Shown: positions 33,890 through 40,830 of the stretch, in pieces | Layout of the letters: every line of letters begins with the position of its first letter | Numbering within the stretch: the stretch's first letter is position 1 | NCBI GenBank assembly: GCA_016177925.1 | Contig: JACOUH010000097.1 | Coordinates: 1-40,830 of the forward strand | DNA length: 40,830 bases | DNA from: Planctomycetota bacterium | GTDB lineage: Bacteria > Planctomycetota > Planctomycetia > Gemmatales > Gemmataceae | Direction of reading: 5' to 3' | Position numbers and translations under genes: made by a program | Notes under the pieces: generated by a model | Databases searched by the model: none | Told to the model about the DNA's origin: nothing | What the model saw: only the letters and a program-made list of their open reading frames with translations

Positions 33890-34102
33890 ATGGCGGCATA
33901 CATGATCCAATTTCCCACCGAGCAGGAGTACCGAAGAGCCGTGGCAGCCTTGTCGGAGGTTCCCAGAACGCGTGTAGGACTTCCTGGCTATAAAATGGTG
34001 GTAACGGAAGATCACCTGAACGCTTTGGGCCAAGCGGGAATCCCCTACACCAACCTCACCAAGGATGCCAGCCGTGGCGCCACCACGCCCCTTCAATCCT
34101 GA
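33890..34102 (+). CDS. Small hypothetical protein
   Basis: 70 aa from MAAYMIQFPTEQEYRRAVAALSEVPRTRVG; an upstream in-frame start at 33824 is possible but poorly supported. Reads like a small alpha/beta fold (alternating IQFPTEQEYRRAVAAL and YKMVVTEDHLNALGQAGIPY), resembling small DUF-type proteins with a final 'GIPYT' strand. Not recognised. It overlaps the next gene by 38 nt. Codon use is less GC-biased than its neighbours. Confidence 0.55.
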   Translation: MAAYMIQFPTEQEYRRAVAALSEVPRTRVGLPGYKMVVTEDHLNALGQAGIPYTNLTKDASRGATTPLQS

Positions 34103-34496
34103 TGCACTGAAGCCGTATGCCGTTCCCTGGCTAACTCCAAACGTCAGCAACTGGTCCGCTGTCTGGCGCTATACCGTCTTGGTTCCGGTCGAGCAGATTC
34201 AAGGAGATGGCACGCCAACTCGTGTGGCGACTGACACCGACATTTCTAGTCTCGAACTCATGTTTATCGAGCACTTCGGCGGAATTACCAGACCAGCGAG
34301 AAGATTTGGCATTGGGGCTCGTGATCCAAAACGGCCAAAGGAAACGTTGGAAACGAACATGCATGAAGTCTTCCAGGTCTATGCCCCCAATGCTTCTGTG
34401 TCAGACCAGTATTTTCAAGCTCTGCGCTTTGAACTACAGGAAGCACTGGTAGAAGGTCAAGTTCTCATTGAACGTGAAGACGTTCTCCTCCTTTGA
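34065..34496 (+). CDS. Hypothetical protein, overlaps preceding gene
   Basis: 143 aa starting MPAVAPPRPFNPDALKPYAVPWLTP. No signal peptide or membrane helix. The centre has DISSLELMFIEHFGGITRPARRFGIGARDPKRPKETLETN and the end is acidic (ALVEGQVLIEREDVLLL). The 38-nt overlap with the previous small gene suggests a coupled two-gene unit, perhaps recently acquired. Family unknown. Confidence 0.6.
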   Translation: MPAVAPPRPFNPDALKPYAVPWLTPNVSNWSAVWRYTVLVPVEQIQGDGTPTRVATDTDISSLELMFIEHFGGITRPARRFGIGARDPKRPKETLETNMHEVFQVYAPNASVSDQYFQALRFELQEALVEGQVLIEREDVLLL

Positions 34497-34684
34497 TGCG
34501 CCCGGCCGACCACGCCGAAGACTGACAGTCATTTTGGGAAATAGCACACCGTAGACGGAGCATGAGGGGGAATCCAGACCTGTTTTTTTCTACGTTGCGG
34601 GGCCCGCAATCGAGTCGCGGGGCCGGTCCGACCTCGCGGTGATTCCGTGCGGCAGGAGGAGCACCAGGCGTCGCGTGTGCCGCC

Positions 34685-35416
34685 TCATTGAGCGTGTAAA
34701 CGCTCTTGCAGGCCTTTGAGATCAAAGCACACAATGATCTCCCGCGGTGGGCCCAACTGGAGCGGCACCAACGCCTCGTAAACGATCACGGTTTTTCGCG
34801 ATCCATCCTCCCCGCTGTACCAGTATTGATTGAGGACTGGAGTGCCTATTGTCGGTAACCGCGGGAAAAAGCTGCTGGCATCGGATTTGCAAAACATTCT
34901 GTAACCAAGAACGCAATAGCCGCCATTCCGCCCGATCTGTATCCCGATTACTTCCGGCGGGAGTATCTTGTCGAACGCCTCTTCTTCTGTAGCCGACATT
35001 CCACCGGTCTTGGCTTGCTCATAAACATGCTTGAAAAGCTCGGGATACGCGGCCTCGACAGCCTGGACCGTCAAATCAGGCGGAATGGTCCGGCTCGATG
35101 GGAGGACTTCGAGTTGAAGCAGGAGCCAGACCAGGCCAACGACGAGGGAACCGGCAAGGAGAACATACGTCTTCCACGAGCCCTTGATGTCGGCCCATGC
35201 CTGCCGCCACCTTTTTCTTAACGGAAGTAGTTCACTGACAATGAGCCCAGCACCGCCTAGCAGAAAGATACTGCCAAAAAGTATACCCGGCAAGCATGTC
35301 CCTAAATGTCGCGAACCGATTGCTGGATCCAGGAGCTTACGGAGGTTATTTGCGACTCCGCCGTAGCCGGAAGCAACGAAGAACAGACCCAACAGGACCT
35401 TTAGAAAACTACGCAT
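34685..35416 (-). CDS. Integral membrane protein, unknown function
   Basis: 243 aa. GGAG stands 7 nt before the ATG. Three membrane helices: residues 4-22 (FLKVLLGLFFVASGYGGVA), about 43-64 (PGILFGSIFLLGGAGLIVSELL) and about 82-102 (TYVLLAGSLVVGLVWLLLQLEV). A soluble C-terminal domain (about 110-243) follows, with GIQIGRNGGYCVLGYRMFCKSDASSFFP and REIIVCFDLKGLQERLHA. Not recognised. The flanking gaps (188 and 174 bp) show no gene. Confidence 0.7.
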   Translation of the reverse strand: MRSFLKVLLGLFFVASGYGGVANNLRKLLDPAIGSRHLGTCLPGILFGSIFLLGGAGLIVSELLPLRKRWRQAWADIKGSWKTYVLLAGSLVVGLVWLLLQLEVLPSSRTIPPDLTVQAVEAAYPELFKHVYEQAKTGGMSATEEEAFDKILPPEVIGIQIGRNGGYCVLGYRMFCKSDASSFFPRLPTIGTPVLNQYWYSGEDGSRKTVIVYEALVPLQLGPPREIIVCFDLKGLQERLHAQ

Positions 35417-35590
35417 TGAAAAGCTCCAGCTACTGGCCCGCCCTCCCGTGCGGTCTGGTCATTCTATGGTTTGTGCCCACTCCGAAAAGAATGTCATTTT
35501 CGACTTCGGAATGGGTGAAGGAAATCACCTCCTCGAGAAGCACAGAAGGCCGTGTTCAACGGGAGCATCGATCAGCGGCCTCGGGTCGCC

Positions 35591-37981
35591 TCACTCCACT
35601 TTCACTGCCACCGTCGCCTCGGTGACGACCGTCACGTCGCCAGGCAGCCGGCCGGTGGCTCGAAACTTCAAGTTCCTGGACATCGCCGTCTTTGCCACAC
35701 GCACGGACACCGTCGCGCGATTCTGCCCAGGCTCGATCCGCACCTTCTCCGCCACGAAGCCTGCCTGCGCGTCGGGATCGACCAGCTCGACCTCCATCGG
35801 GCCGGCGAAGTTGGACGTCCGTTCCAGGACCAGGTTGCACGTCACAGTTGTCCCCGGCCGGGCAATGACCTGGTCCGCCGCCGCCTTCAGTTTGACCATC
35901 GGCGGTAGGGTGCGGATCATGCAGCGCTTGTCACAGAGGGCGAGCATCGACTGCTTCTGACCCCACTTGTCGGTGAAGAAGGCGTAACCCTGCACGTACG
36001 GCCGGCAGTGATGCTGGACGTTGGCATGCATCGTCTCGGGCAGGTAGATGAGGGCACCGATTTGCTTCGTCCCCGGCGGCACGATCCGCTCGCGCACCTC
36101 AATGCCGTCCAGGTCCTGCACCTGCCGGTCGCCAATCTGCAGGACGATCTCGCCGTCGAAGCCGCCCTGGCGTTCGACTTGCAGCAGGTAGGGATAGATC
36201 GTGCCGCGGGAGGCGTACTGGTACGCCTCGTTACAGGTCAACCGGAAAATCGGCTTGTGCTGGACCGTGAGATGGAGCGTGTCGTTGCGCAGGCCGCCGC
36301 AGACGCCCTCCGGCCCGCCGACCGGCTGCACCGTGGCAACGCGCTGGCACGGCTTGCCGCCCATGTCCGCCTTCCCCGTCAGGCGCAGGGCGACGTTGGC
36401 CGGTCGGACGTTCCCGGCGGATAGGATCAGCTTGCACTGCGTCTGATGCTCAGCAATCCGCGCCGGCTCGACCCGGACGCCGGCGGGCAGCCCGGTCACG
36501 GACAGGTCGATGGCCCCCGTGAAGCCGCCCGTCCGCCGGACGATCACGTCCAGCTCAGCTTTGCCGTCCTGCATCACGTTGAGGTAGTCCGTGGTCAGGC
36601 CCAGGGCAAAATCGGGACGTGCAGGACGGAGGGATAGCCGGTACAGGAACTCGGGCCCACCGCGCGCCCCGTGCTGCAGGTCGCGGACACGGAGTCGGTA
36701 AACACCGTCGGCTGGCACCCTCCATTCGAGGTTGCATTCGCGCTCGACGGCCTCCGCGCCGCTGGCTCGAGCCAGCGGGTGGCCGGCGGCGTCCTCCAGC
36801 GTGAGCACCGGGCAGGCCGCCGACACTGCCGGGAAGGGACGGCAGACCAGCGTGATGGCCTCGCCCTTTTTGGCCGGGATGCGGAACCAGTCCTCGGCTT
36901 TCGCGTCCAGGAAGCGGCCACTGACCGTCACCGGGAGGGTGAGTGACAGGGCCTTGTCAGCGGAGTGATTCCCCTCGGCGACGACAACCGGGGCGTCGCT
37001 GACGTCCAGGGGGATTCCGCGCCACGAGAACACACCGAGGCGGTCGGCCGGGAAGGTGATCTTCTCCTTCCACGTCCGCAATTCGTCGCCGCCAGTCAGC
37101 GCGAAGAGCCGGACCTCGCGCGTCTCGCCGGCGTGGCCGCCCGGCGGGAAGGCGAACGGCACGTACGGGGCCGTCGACAGCGTCATGCGGTAGACATACT
37201 CCGGCCCGCCACGGACGCCGACGTGGGCAATGTTCAGCAGGTAGTCGCCGTCCGTGCTGGCCTTGAAAGCGATCACGGGATCGTTGCCGACCCGGACCGT
37301 TTGCAGGGGAACGTGCCGGCCCCGCGGGCCCTGGACCTCGACGACGGGATCGAGCGGCGAGCCGATGCGGCTGGCCAGCACGTCGCACACTACCACGTCG
37401 CCGGCCTTTGCGGTGAAGACGTAGCAATCGACATCGCGCTCGCCGGCGATCTGGCCGTTGACCGTGACCGGCAGCGTGAGGCGCTCGGCATGCTCGGGGT
37501 CGGAGTTCGGCTCTGTTTCGATGAACTCGGGCAAGTCGCCGACGAGGAACGGGCGCGGTTGCGTGCCGCCCCAGCCGCACGTCAGCCGCCACTGCACTGG
37601 CCCCAGCGGCGCGTCGGCGGCGATGGTCATCTTCGACGCCCACTCCTTGGGGTAGGTGATCTGCGCGCCGCCGTCGGCATCGGCCGGTTTGCGGCGCGGC
37701 GATGGCTCGTAGCGAGCAGAGGCTCGCGGGCCGAGGACCGCGGGCGCGGTCACGCCGGTGCCCCAGACGTGCAGGTTCGCCCCCGGCGGCAGGCACTCGG
37801 CGCCGACCCGCACCGGCACGACGGTGCCGCGCCGCCCGCCCGCCGGAAAGATGTGCGTGCTCGACGGTTCCTTCGACGGCACTGCCTGTCCCCAGGCCGG
37901 CAGAACGAAATAGCCACAGATGAACACAGATAAACACGGATAAAGAAATGAGGCACGGCCTCGACGATGCAGAATGTGCAT
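35591..37981 (-). CDS. Secreted PPC-domain protein of planctomycete type
   Basis: 796 aa. Starts MHILHRRGRASFLY with AAGGAAG 6 nt upstream. The signal peptide core (LYPCLSVFICGYFVLPAWGQA) is largely encoded by a repeat arm (37911-37944). After an Ig-like/quinoprotein-type N-terminal domain come at least two PPC beta-sandwiches (about 160-265: EPNSDPEHAERLTLPVTVNGQI...DVDCYVFTAKAGDVVVCDV; about 335-450: ADKALSLTLPVTVSGRF...EDWFRIPAKKGEAITL). Further beta-rich Ig-like repeats run to the end. It is the third gene of a minus-strand run with DUF1549/DUF1553 and DUF1501 proteins, a common planctomycete operon of secreted proteins. Function unknown. Confidence 0.88.
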   Translation of the reverse strand: MHILHRRGRASFLYPCLSVFICGYFVLPAWGQAVPSKEPSSTHIFPAGGRRGTVVPVRVGAECLPPGANLHVWGTGVTAPAVLGPRASARYEPSPRRKPADADGGAQITYPKEWASKMTIAADAPLGPVQWRLTCGWGGTQPRPFLVGDLPEFIETEPNSDPEHAERLTLPVTVNGQIAGERDVDCYVFTAKAGDVVVCDVLASRIGSPLDPVVEVQGPRGRHVPLQTVRVGNDPVIAFKASTDGDYLLNIAHVGVRGGPEYVYRMTLSTAPYVPFAFPPGGHAGETREVRLFALTGGDELRTWKEKITFPADRLGVFSWRGIPLDVSDAPVVVAEGNHSADKALSLTLPVTVSGRFLDAKAEDWFRIPAKKGEAITLVCRPFPAVSAACPVLTLEDAAGHPLARASGAEAVERECNLEWRVPADGVYRLRVRDLQHGARGGPEFLYRLSLRPARPDFALGLTTDYLNVMQDGKAELDVIVRRTGGFTGAIDLSVTGLPAGVRVEPARIAEHQTQCKLILSAGNVRPANVALRLTGKADMGGKPCQRVATVQPVGGPEGVCGGLRNDTLHLTVQHKPIFRLTCNEAYQYASRGTIYPYLLQVERQGGFDGEIVLQIGDRQVQDLDGIEVRERIVPPGTKQIGALIYLPETMHANVQHHCRPYVQGYAFFTDKWGQKQSMLALCDKRCMIRTLPPMVKLKAAADQVIARPGTTVTCNLVLERTSNFAGPMEVELVDPDAQAGFVAEKVRIEPGQNRATVSVRVAKTAMSRNLKFRATGRLPGDVTVVTEATVAVKVE

Positions 37982-38027
37982 ACTTTTCTTCCTTTTATCC
38001 GTGTTTATCTGTGTTCATCTGTGGCTA
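37911..38027. repeat. Inverted 34-bp repeat pair flanking a start codon
   Basis: The left arm 37911-37944 (TAGCCACAGATGAACACAGA...) is repeated exactly as its reverse complement at 37994-38027, leaving a 49-nt loop. The loop holds the ribosome site and ATG of the PPC gene. The right arm supplies the TAG stop of the upstream DUF1501 gene, and the left arm encodes the PPC gene's signal-peptide core. Confidence 0.93.
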
Positions 38028-39341
38028 AAAGACTTCTGCCACGGGCTTGCCGCCGCCGGCCAGTTCCACGGGCCGACCCAACGGCGTGTAGAGAAGGGTG
38101 TCCGGCTTGATCCCCAGGGCCGCCAGGACGGTCGCGGCCATGTCGGGCGGCGTGATCGGGCGATCAGCGACGGAGGCGCCGATCTTGTCCGTGGCGCCGA
38201 CGACCACGCCGCGCTTGAGTCCACCGCCGGCCATCATGATCGAGAAGGCATTGGGCCAGTGGTCACGGCCGGCCATGACGTTGATGCGCGGCGTGCGGCC
38301 GAACTCACTGGTGACGACGACCAGGGTCGAGTCGAGCAGGCCGCGACGGTCAAGGTCGTTGAGCAGCGCCGGCACGCCGCGATCAACACTTGGCACCAAC
38401 AGGTCGCGCAGGCTGCGGGTGTTCTCGCGGTGCGTGTCCCAGTGGCCGTGCTCAATACTGACGAAGCGACAGCCCGCCTCAACCAGCCGGCGCGCCAGCA
38501 GGCAGCACTGGCCGAGGCTGGTCATGCCGTACTCCTGCCGGATCGACTCCTTCTCGCGCTGGATCGCGAACGCCTCCTTGGCCTTCGCCGAGGTCATCAG
38601 GTTGTACGCCTTCTCGTAGAAGGAATCGAGGGCCCGGACGTCCTTGCTGACCTCCTCCACCTGACGCTCGAAGCGGTTGAGCGTGCGCAGGGCCGCCTGG
38701 CGGCGCAGGCTGCGCTCCTCGGTGACCTTCTCCGGCAGGACAACGTCACGCACGGAAAAGTCGGGCGCGGCTGGGTCGGCCTCGATGACGAAGGGGGCGC
38801 AGCCGGCGCCCAGGAAGGCCGGGCCGCCGCTGCGCAAGAAGCACGGCACCGAGACGTACGGCGGCAGGGCCGCGCCGGATCGGGCGAAGCGGGCAACCAT
38901 CGAGCCGAGGCTGGGGTGGACGTTGTTGTTCTTGGCGCCGTTGAAGTCGCCCGCTCCGGGGGTGAAGCCGGTCATCATGATGTGATAGCCGCGGCCGTGG
39001 TCGGAGTCCGTGTGCGTCAGGCTGCGGAGGACCGCCAGCTTGTCGGCGACCCGGCACAGGCCGGGCATCACCTCGGTGAACTGGATGCCTGGGACGGAGG
39101 TCCGGGCAGGCTTGAAGTCGCCGCGGATCTCGGCCGGTGCGCCCGGCTTGGGGTCCCACATGTCGTGCTGGGGCATGCCGCCGATCAGGAAGACGAAGAT
39201 GCAGTTGACATCCTTCTTCGGTTTGGACGCAGCGCCGGCGGCCTCTTGGAGCCGGAAGAACTGCGCCAGGCTCAACCCGGCGAGCGAGGCGACGCGCAGG
39301 AACCCGCGGCGGTCAATGCCGTCACAGAAGGCGGGAAACAT
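38025..39341 (-). CDS. DUF1501 family protein, Tat-exported
   Basis: 438 aa, started at MFPAFCDGIDRRGFLRVASLAG (GGAGG upstream, Tat motif RRGFLR). DUF1501 signatures: CIFVFLIGGMPQHDMWDPKPGAPAEIRGDF, PSLGSMVAR, PYVSVP, FVSIEHGHWDTHRENTRSLR, LLDSTLVVVTSEFGRTPRIN, GRDHWPNAFSIMMAGGG and ITPPDMAATVLAALGI. Sulfatase/alkaline phosphatase-like fold; periplasmic, substrate unknown. In planctomycetes it almost always accompanies a DUF1549/DUF1553 protein, as here, and the two are probably cotranscribed across the repeat array. Confidence 0.94.
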   Translation of the reverse strand: MFPAFCDGIDRRGFLRVASLAGLSLAQFFRLQEAAGAASKPKKDVNCIFVFLIGGMPQHDMWDPKPGAPAEIRGDFKPARTSVPGIQFTEVMPGLCRVADKLAVLRSLTHTDSDHGRGYHIMMTGFTPGAGDFNGAKNNNVHPSLGSMVARFARSGAALPPYVSVPCFLRSGGPAFLGAGCAPFVIEADPAAPDFSVRDVVLPEKVTEERSLRRQAALRTLNRFERQVEEVSKDVRALDSFYEKAYNLMTSAKAKEAFAIQREKESIRQEYGMTSLGQCCLLARRLVEAGCRFVSIEHGHWDTHRENTRSLRDLLVPSVDRGVPALLNDLDRRGLLDSTLVVVTSEFGRTPRINVMAGRDHWPNAFSIMMAGGGLKRGVVVGATDKIGASVADRPITPPDMAATVLAALGIKPDTLLYTPLGRPVELAGGGKPVAEVF

Positions 39342-39360
39342 CAGGATCCTCCGCAACAAC

Positions 39361-39527
39361 GTGGGGCAGGTTGCTAACCTGCCAGGCGAAGAGGCAGGTT
39401 AGCAACCTGCCAGGCGAAGAGGCAGGTTAGCAACCTGCCAGGCGAAGAGGCAGGTTGCTAACCTGCCAGGCGAAGAGGCAGGTTGCTAACCTGCCAGGCG
39501 AAGAGGCAGGTTAGCAACCTGCCCCAC
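39361..39527. repeat. Six-unit 28-bp hairpin array
   Basis: Six GGCAGGTT-NNN-AACCTGCC hairpins start at 39365, 39393, 39421, 39449, 39477 and 39505, separated by an identical AGGCGAAGA spacer. The 3-nt loops read GCT, AGC, AGC, GCT, GCT, AGC, so only the loop orientation varies. The array is bounded by GTGGGG and CCCCAC. It lies between the DUF1549/DUF1553 stop and the DUF1501 ribosome site. Confidence 0.95.
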
Positions 39528-39538
39528 GACCCGGGTGG

Positions 39539-40830
39539 TCACCGGACGAACAGGAAATCATACGAGTTCAGCAGCACCCACAGGAAGTCGCGCGCCGCCT
39601 GTTCGGGCGGGGCTTCCGTAAACAAGCGCTTCGCCACCGCCCGCTCCTTCTCTCCCGGCGGACGGCCCAGCGCAGCCAGGCACAACTCCTCGACGGTCTG
39701 TGCCTCTGTCTTCTTCGACTTCAAAAGGCGCGCCACACGGCCCGACGGGCTGGCGATCTTCTGCTCGACTTCCGGCGCGTTCATCAGGTGCAAGGCCTGG
39801 GCCATCGTCGGCTCGCCCGAGCGGCCGCACGCGCAGGGGCTGGTACGTTCAGAGCGTCCAAAGATGTCGAGGAAGTACGACGGCAGGCGGTTGTCCCACA
39901 GTTCGATGGCTCGCGTCCCCTTCCCTCGGCCCGGAAACGCCTCCGGCGCCTCGGTCACGGCGCTGATGGCGTCGAGCAACACCTCGGCAGGCAGACGCCG
40001 GAGGTAGTGACGCGAGAAGTTCTGCTCGTCCTCGCGGTTGGTGGCGTTGGGTACGCTGGACAGCTGGTAGACCCGCGAGTTCAGGATCAGCCGCGACAGA
40101 GCCTTCAGGTCGTAGTGCTGCTCGATGAGCTGGGCAGCGAGGTAGTCGAGCAACGGCTCGTTGGTGGCGGGGTTGGTGGAGCGCAGGTCGTCCTCCGGCT
40201 CGACCAGGCCGCGACCCAGGTAGTGCTTCCAGAGGCGATTGGCCGCCAGGCGGGCAAACCAGGGGTTGTCCAGTCCGGTCATCCAGTCGGCGAGGCGGGG
40301 ACGCGGGTCACCGTCCAACTGCCGCAGGACCGGCCCGGCCGGCGGGCGTGTGGCGATCAGCCGGTTCGTCAGCGGCAGGCGCGTCTCGCGGTAGCCGGCG
40401 TGGAAGACGAGGTCTTCGCCCTTCTGCGGCCGGCGCGTCATGCCGTTGAAGAAGCCGGCCAGGCCGTAGAAATCGTCCTGGCCCCATTTGTCGAACGGGT
40501 GATGGTGGCACTGGGCGCACTCCAGCCGAACGCCGAGGAAGGCCTGGCTGACGGCGCGGGCGGCGTCCTCTGGCGTCCCGGCGGCGCGATAGAAGTTGAC
40601 CGGCCCCTCCCGGCCCGAGGTCCCGCTGGCGGTCAGCAGTTCCCGCACCCAGGCGTCATAGGGCCGGTTGCGGGCGAACTGCGCCCGTAGCCAGCGGTGG
40701 AACTCGAAAGCGCCGCGGTCGCCCAGCTTGTCGCGATTCACCAGCAGGATGTCGGCCCACTGGAGAGCCCAGTAGTCGGCGTATTCCTCCCGCTTCAGCA
40801 GCGTATCGACCAGGCGCTGGCGCTTGTCCG
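39539..40830 (-). CDS. DUF1549/DUF1553 protein (C-terminal part)
   Basis: The frame is open to the window edge, so the N-terminus lies beyond 40830. The end of DUF1549 (VDTLLKREEYADYWALQWADILL, RPYDAWVRELLTASG) is followed by the CAQCHHHPFDKW motif (CxxCH, a probable haem or metal site). DUF1553 follows: RLADWMTGLDNPWFARLAANRLWKHYLGRGLVEPEDDLR, RLILNSRVYQLSS, RRLPAEVLLDAISAVT, the SERTSPCACGR segment, and EEKERAVAKRLF-like ends. Large secreted planctomycete cytochrome-like proteins usually begin with a PSCyt1 domain; that part is not visible. Encoded first in the operon with DUF1501 and the PPC protein. Confidence 0.93.
   Translation of the reverse strand, partial: DKRQRLVDTLLKREEYADYWALQWADILLVNRDKLGDRGAFEFHRWLRAQFARNRPYDAWVRELLTASGTSGREGPVNFYRAAGTPEDAARAVSQAFLGVRLECAQCHHHPFDKWGQDDFYGLAGFFNGMTRRPQKGEDLVFHAGYRETRLPLTNRLIATRPPAGPVLRQLDGDPRPRLADWMTGLDNPWFARLAANRLWKHYLGRGLVEPEDDLRSTNPATNEPLLDYLAAQLIEQHYDLKALSRLILNSRVYQLSSVPNATNREDEQNFSRHYLRRLPAEVLLDAISAVTEAPEAFPGRGKGTRAIELWDNRLPSYFLDIFGRSERTSPCACGRSGEPTMAQALHLMNAPEVEQKIASPSGRVARLLKSKKTEAQTVEELCLAALGRPPGEKERAVAKRLFTEAPPEQAARDFLWVLLNSYDFLFVR

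Noticed and set aside
34585-34615. T-run next to a TTGCGGG-G-CCCGCAA hairpin as a terminator
   Set aside because: The T-run precedes the hairpin on the plus strand and becomes an A-run after it on the minus strand, so the order is wrong for intrinsic termination on either strand.
37974-39377. Plus-strand open frame of 467 codons starting in the repeat
   Set aside because: Antisense to DUF1501; the apparent signal peptide is repeat sequence.
39361-39527. 28-bp repeats resembling a short CRISPR array
   Set aside because: The intervening 9-nt segments are identical, not unique spacers, and no cas genes are near.

Overview
The window looks like a chromosomal segment of a planctomycete, most likely of the Gemmataceae type. 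The evidence is high GC content plus several protein families concentrated in that phylum: DUF1501 and DUF1549/DUF1553 proteins side by side, secreted PPC-domain proteins, a cytochrome c plus WD40 protein, a DUF1570-like lipoprotein peptidase, and WD40/HEAT remnants. No rRNA, tRNA or CRISPR array was recognised.

Layout from left to right. 1-10.0 kb: the 3' part of a hybrid histidine kinase carrying two in-frame copies of a 66-bp palindromic element; a WD40/HEAT remnant; a metallopeptidase lipoprotein; a minus-strand cluster of S41 protease, smpB, a GT4 glycosyltransferase and a tandem WaaP-type kinase; a HisKA-REC protein without an ATPase; and a small PPC protein. 10.2-11.4 kb: a truncated Rpn/YhgA-like remnant and a secreted coiled-coil protein.

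11.5-14.9 kb is the most unusual part: a decaying chromosomal integron. A plus-strand integron-integrase pseudogene lies next to a direct-repeat attI-like region. From there three minus-strand cassettes run outward, each ending in an attC-like imperfect palindrome with conserved core sites and extrahelical bases. Cassette 1 encodes an RNA-ligase-family protein, cassette 2 a membrane protein, and cassette 3 has no convincing gene. The integrase has an in-frame stop, a duplicated N-terminal domain and a frame-breaking deletion of the IntI-specific segment, so the array is probably frozen.

14.9-24.3 kb is minus-strand housekeeping and accessory metabolism: the cytochrome/WD40 protein, an AstE/AspA-type deacylase, transaldolase, an acyl-ACP desaturase-like diiron protein, and an OpuB/OpuC-type osmolyte ABC transporter (ATPase plus a fused binding protein/permease). 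24.3-28.2 kb: a DUF427 protein and EgtD (ergothioneine synthesis). An ATPase plus DUF4435 pair resembling the PARIS anti-phage system lies between egtD and a truncated egtB.

28.4-33.8 kb: a glycine-zipper lipoprotein, an M16 zinc protease and a Tat-exported FAD oxidoreductase. 33.8-35.4 kb: small unknown genes and a membrane protein. 35.6-40.8 kb: a minus-strand operon of DUF1549/DUF1553 (partial), DUF1501 and a PPC-domain protein, punctuated by structured repeats. One is a six-hairpin 28-bp array; the other is an inverted repeat flanking a start codon that also encodes part of a signal peptide.
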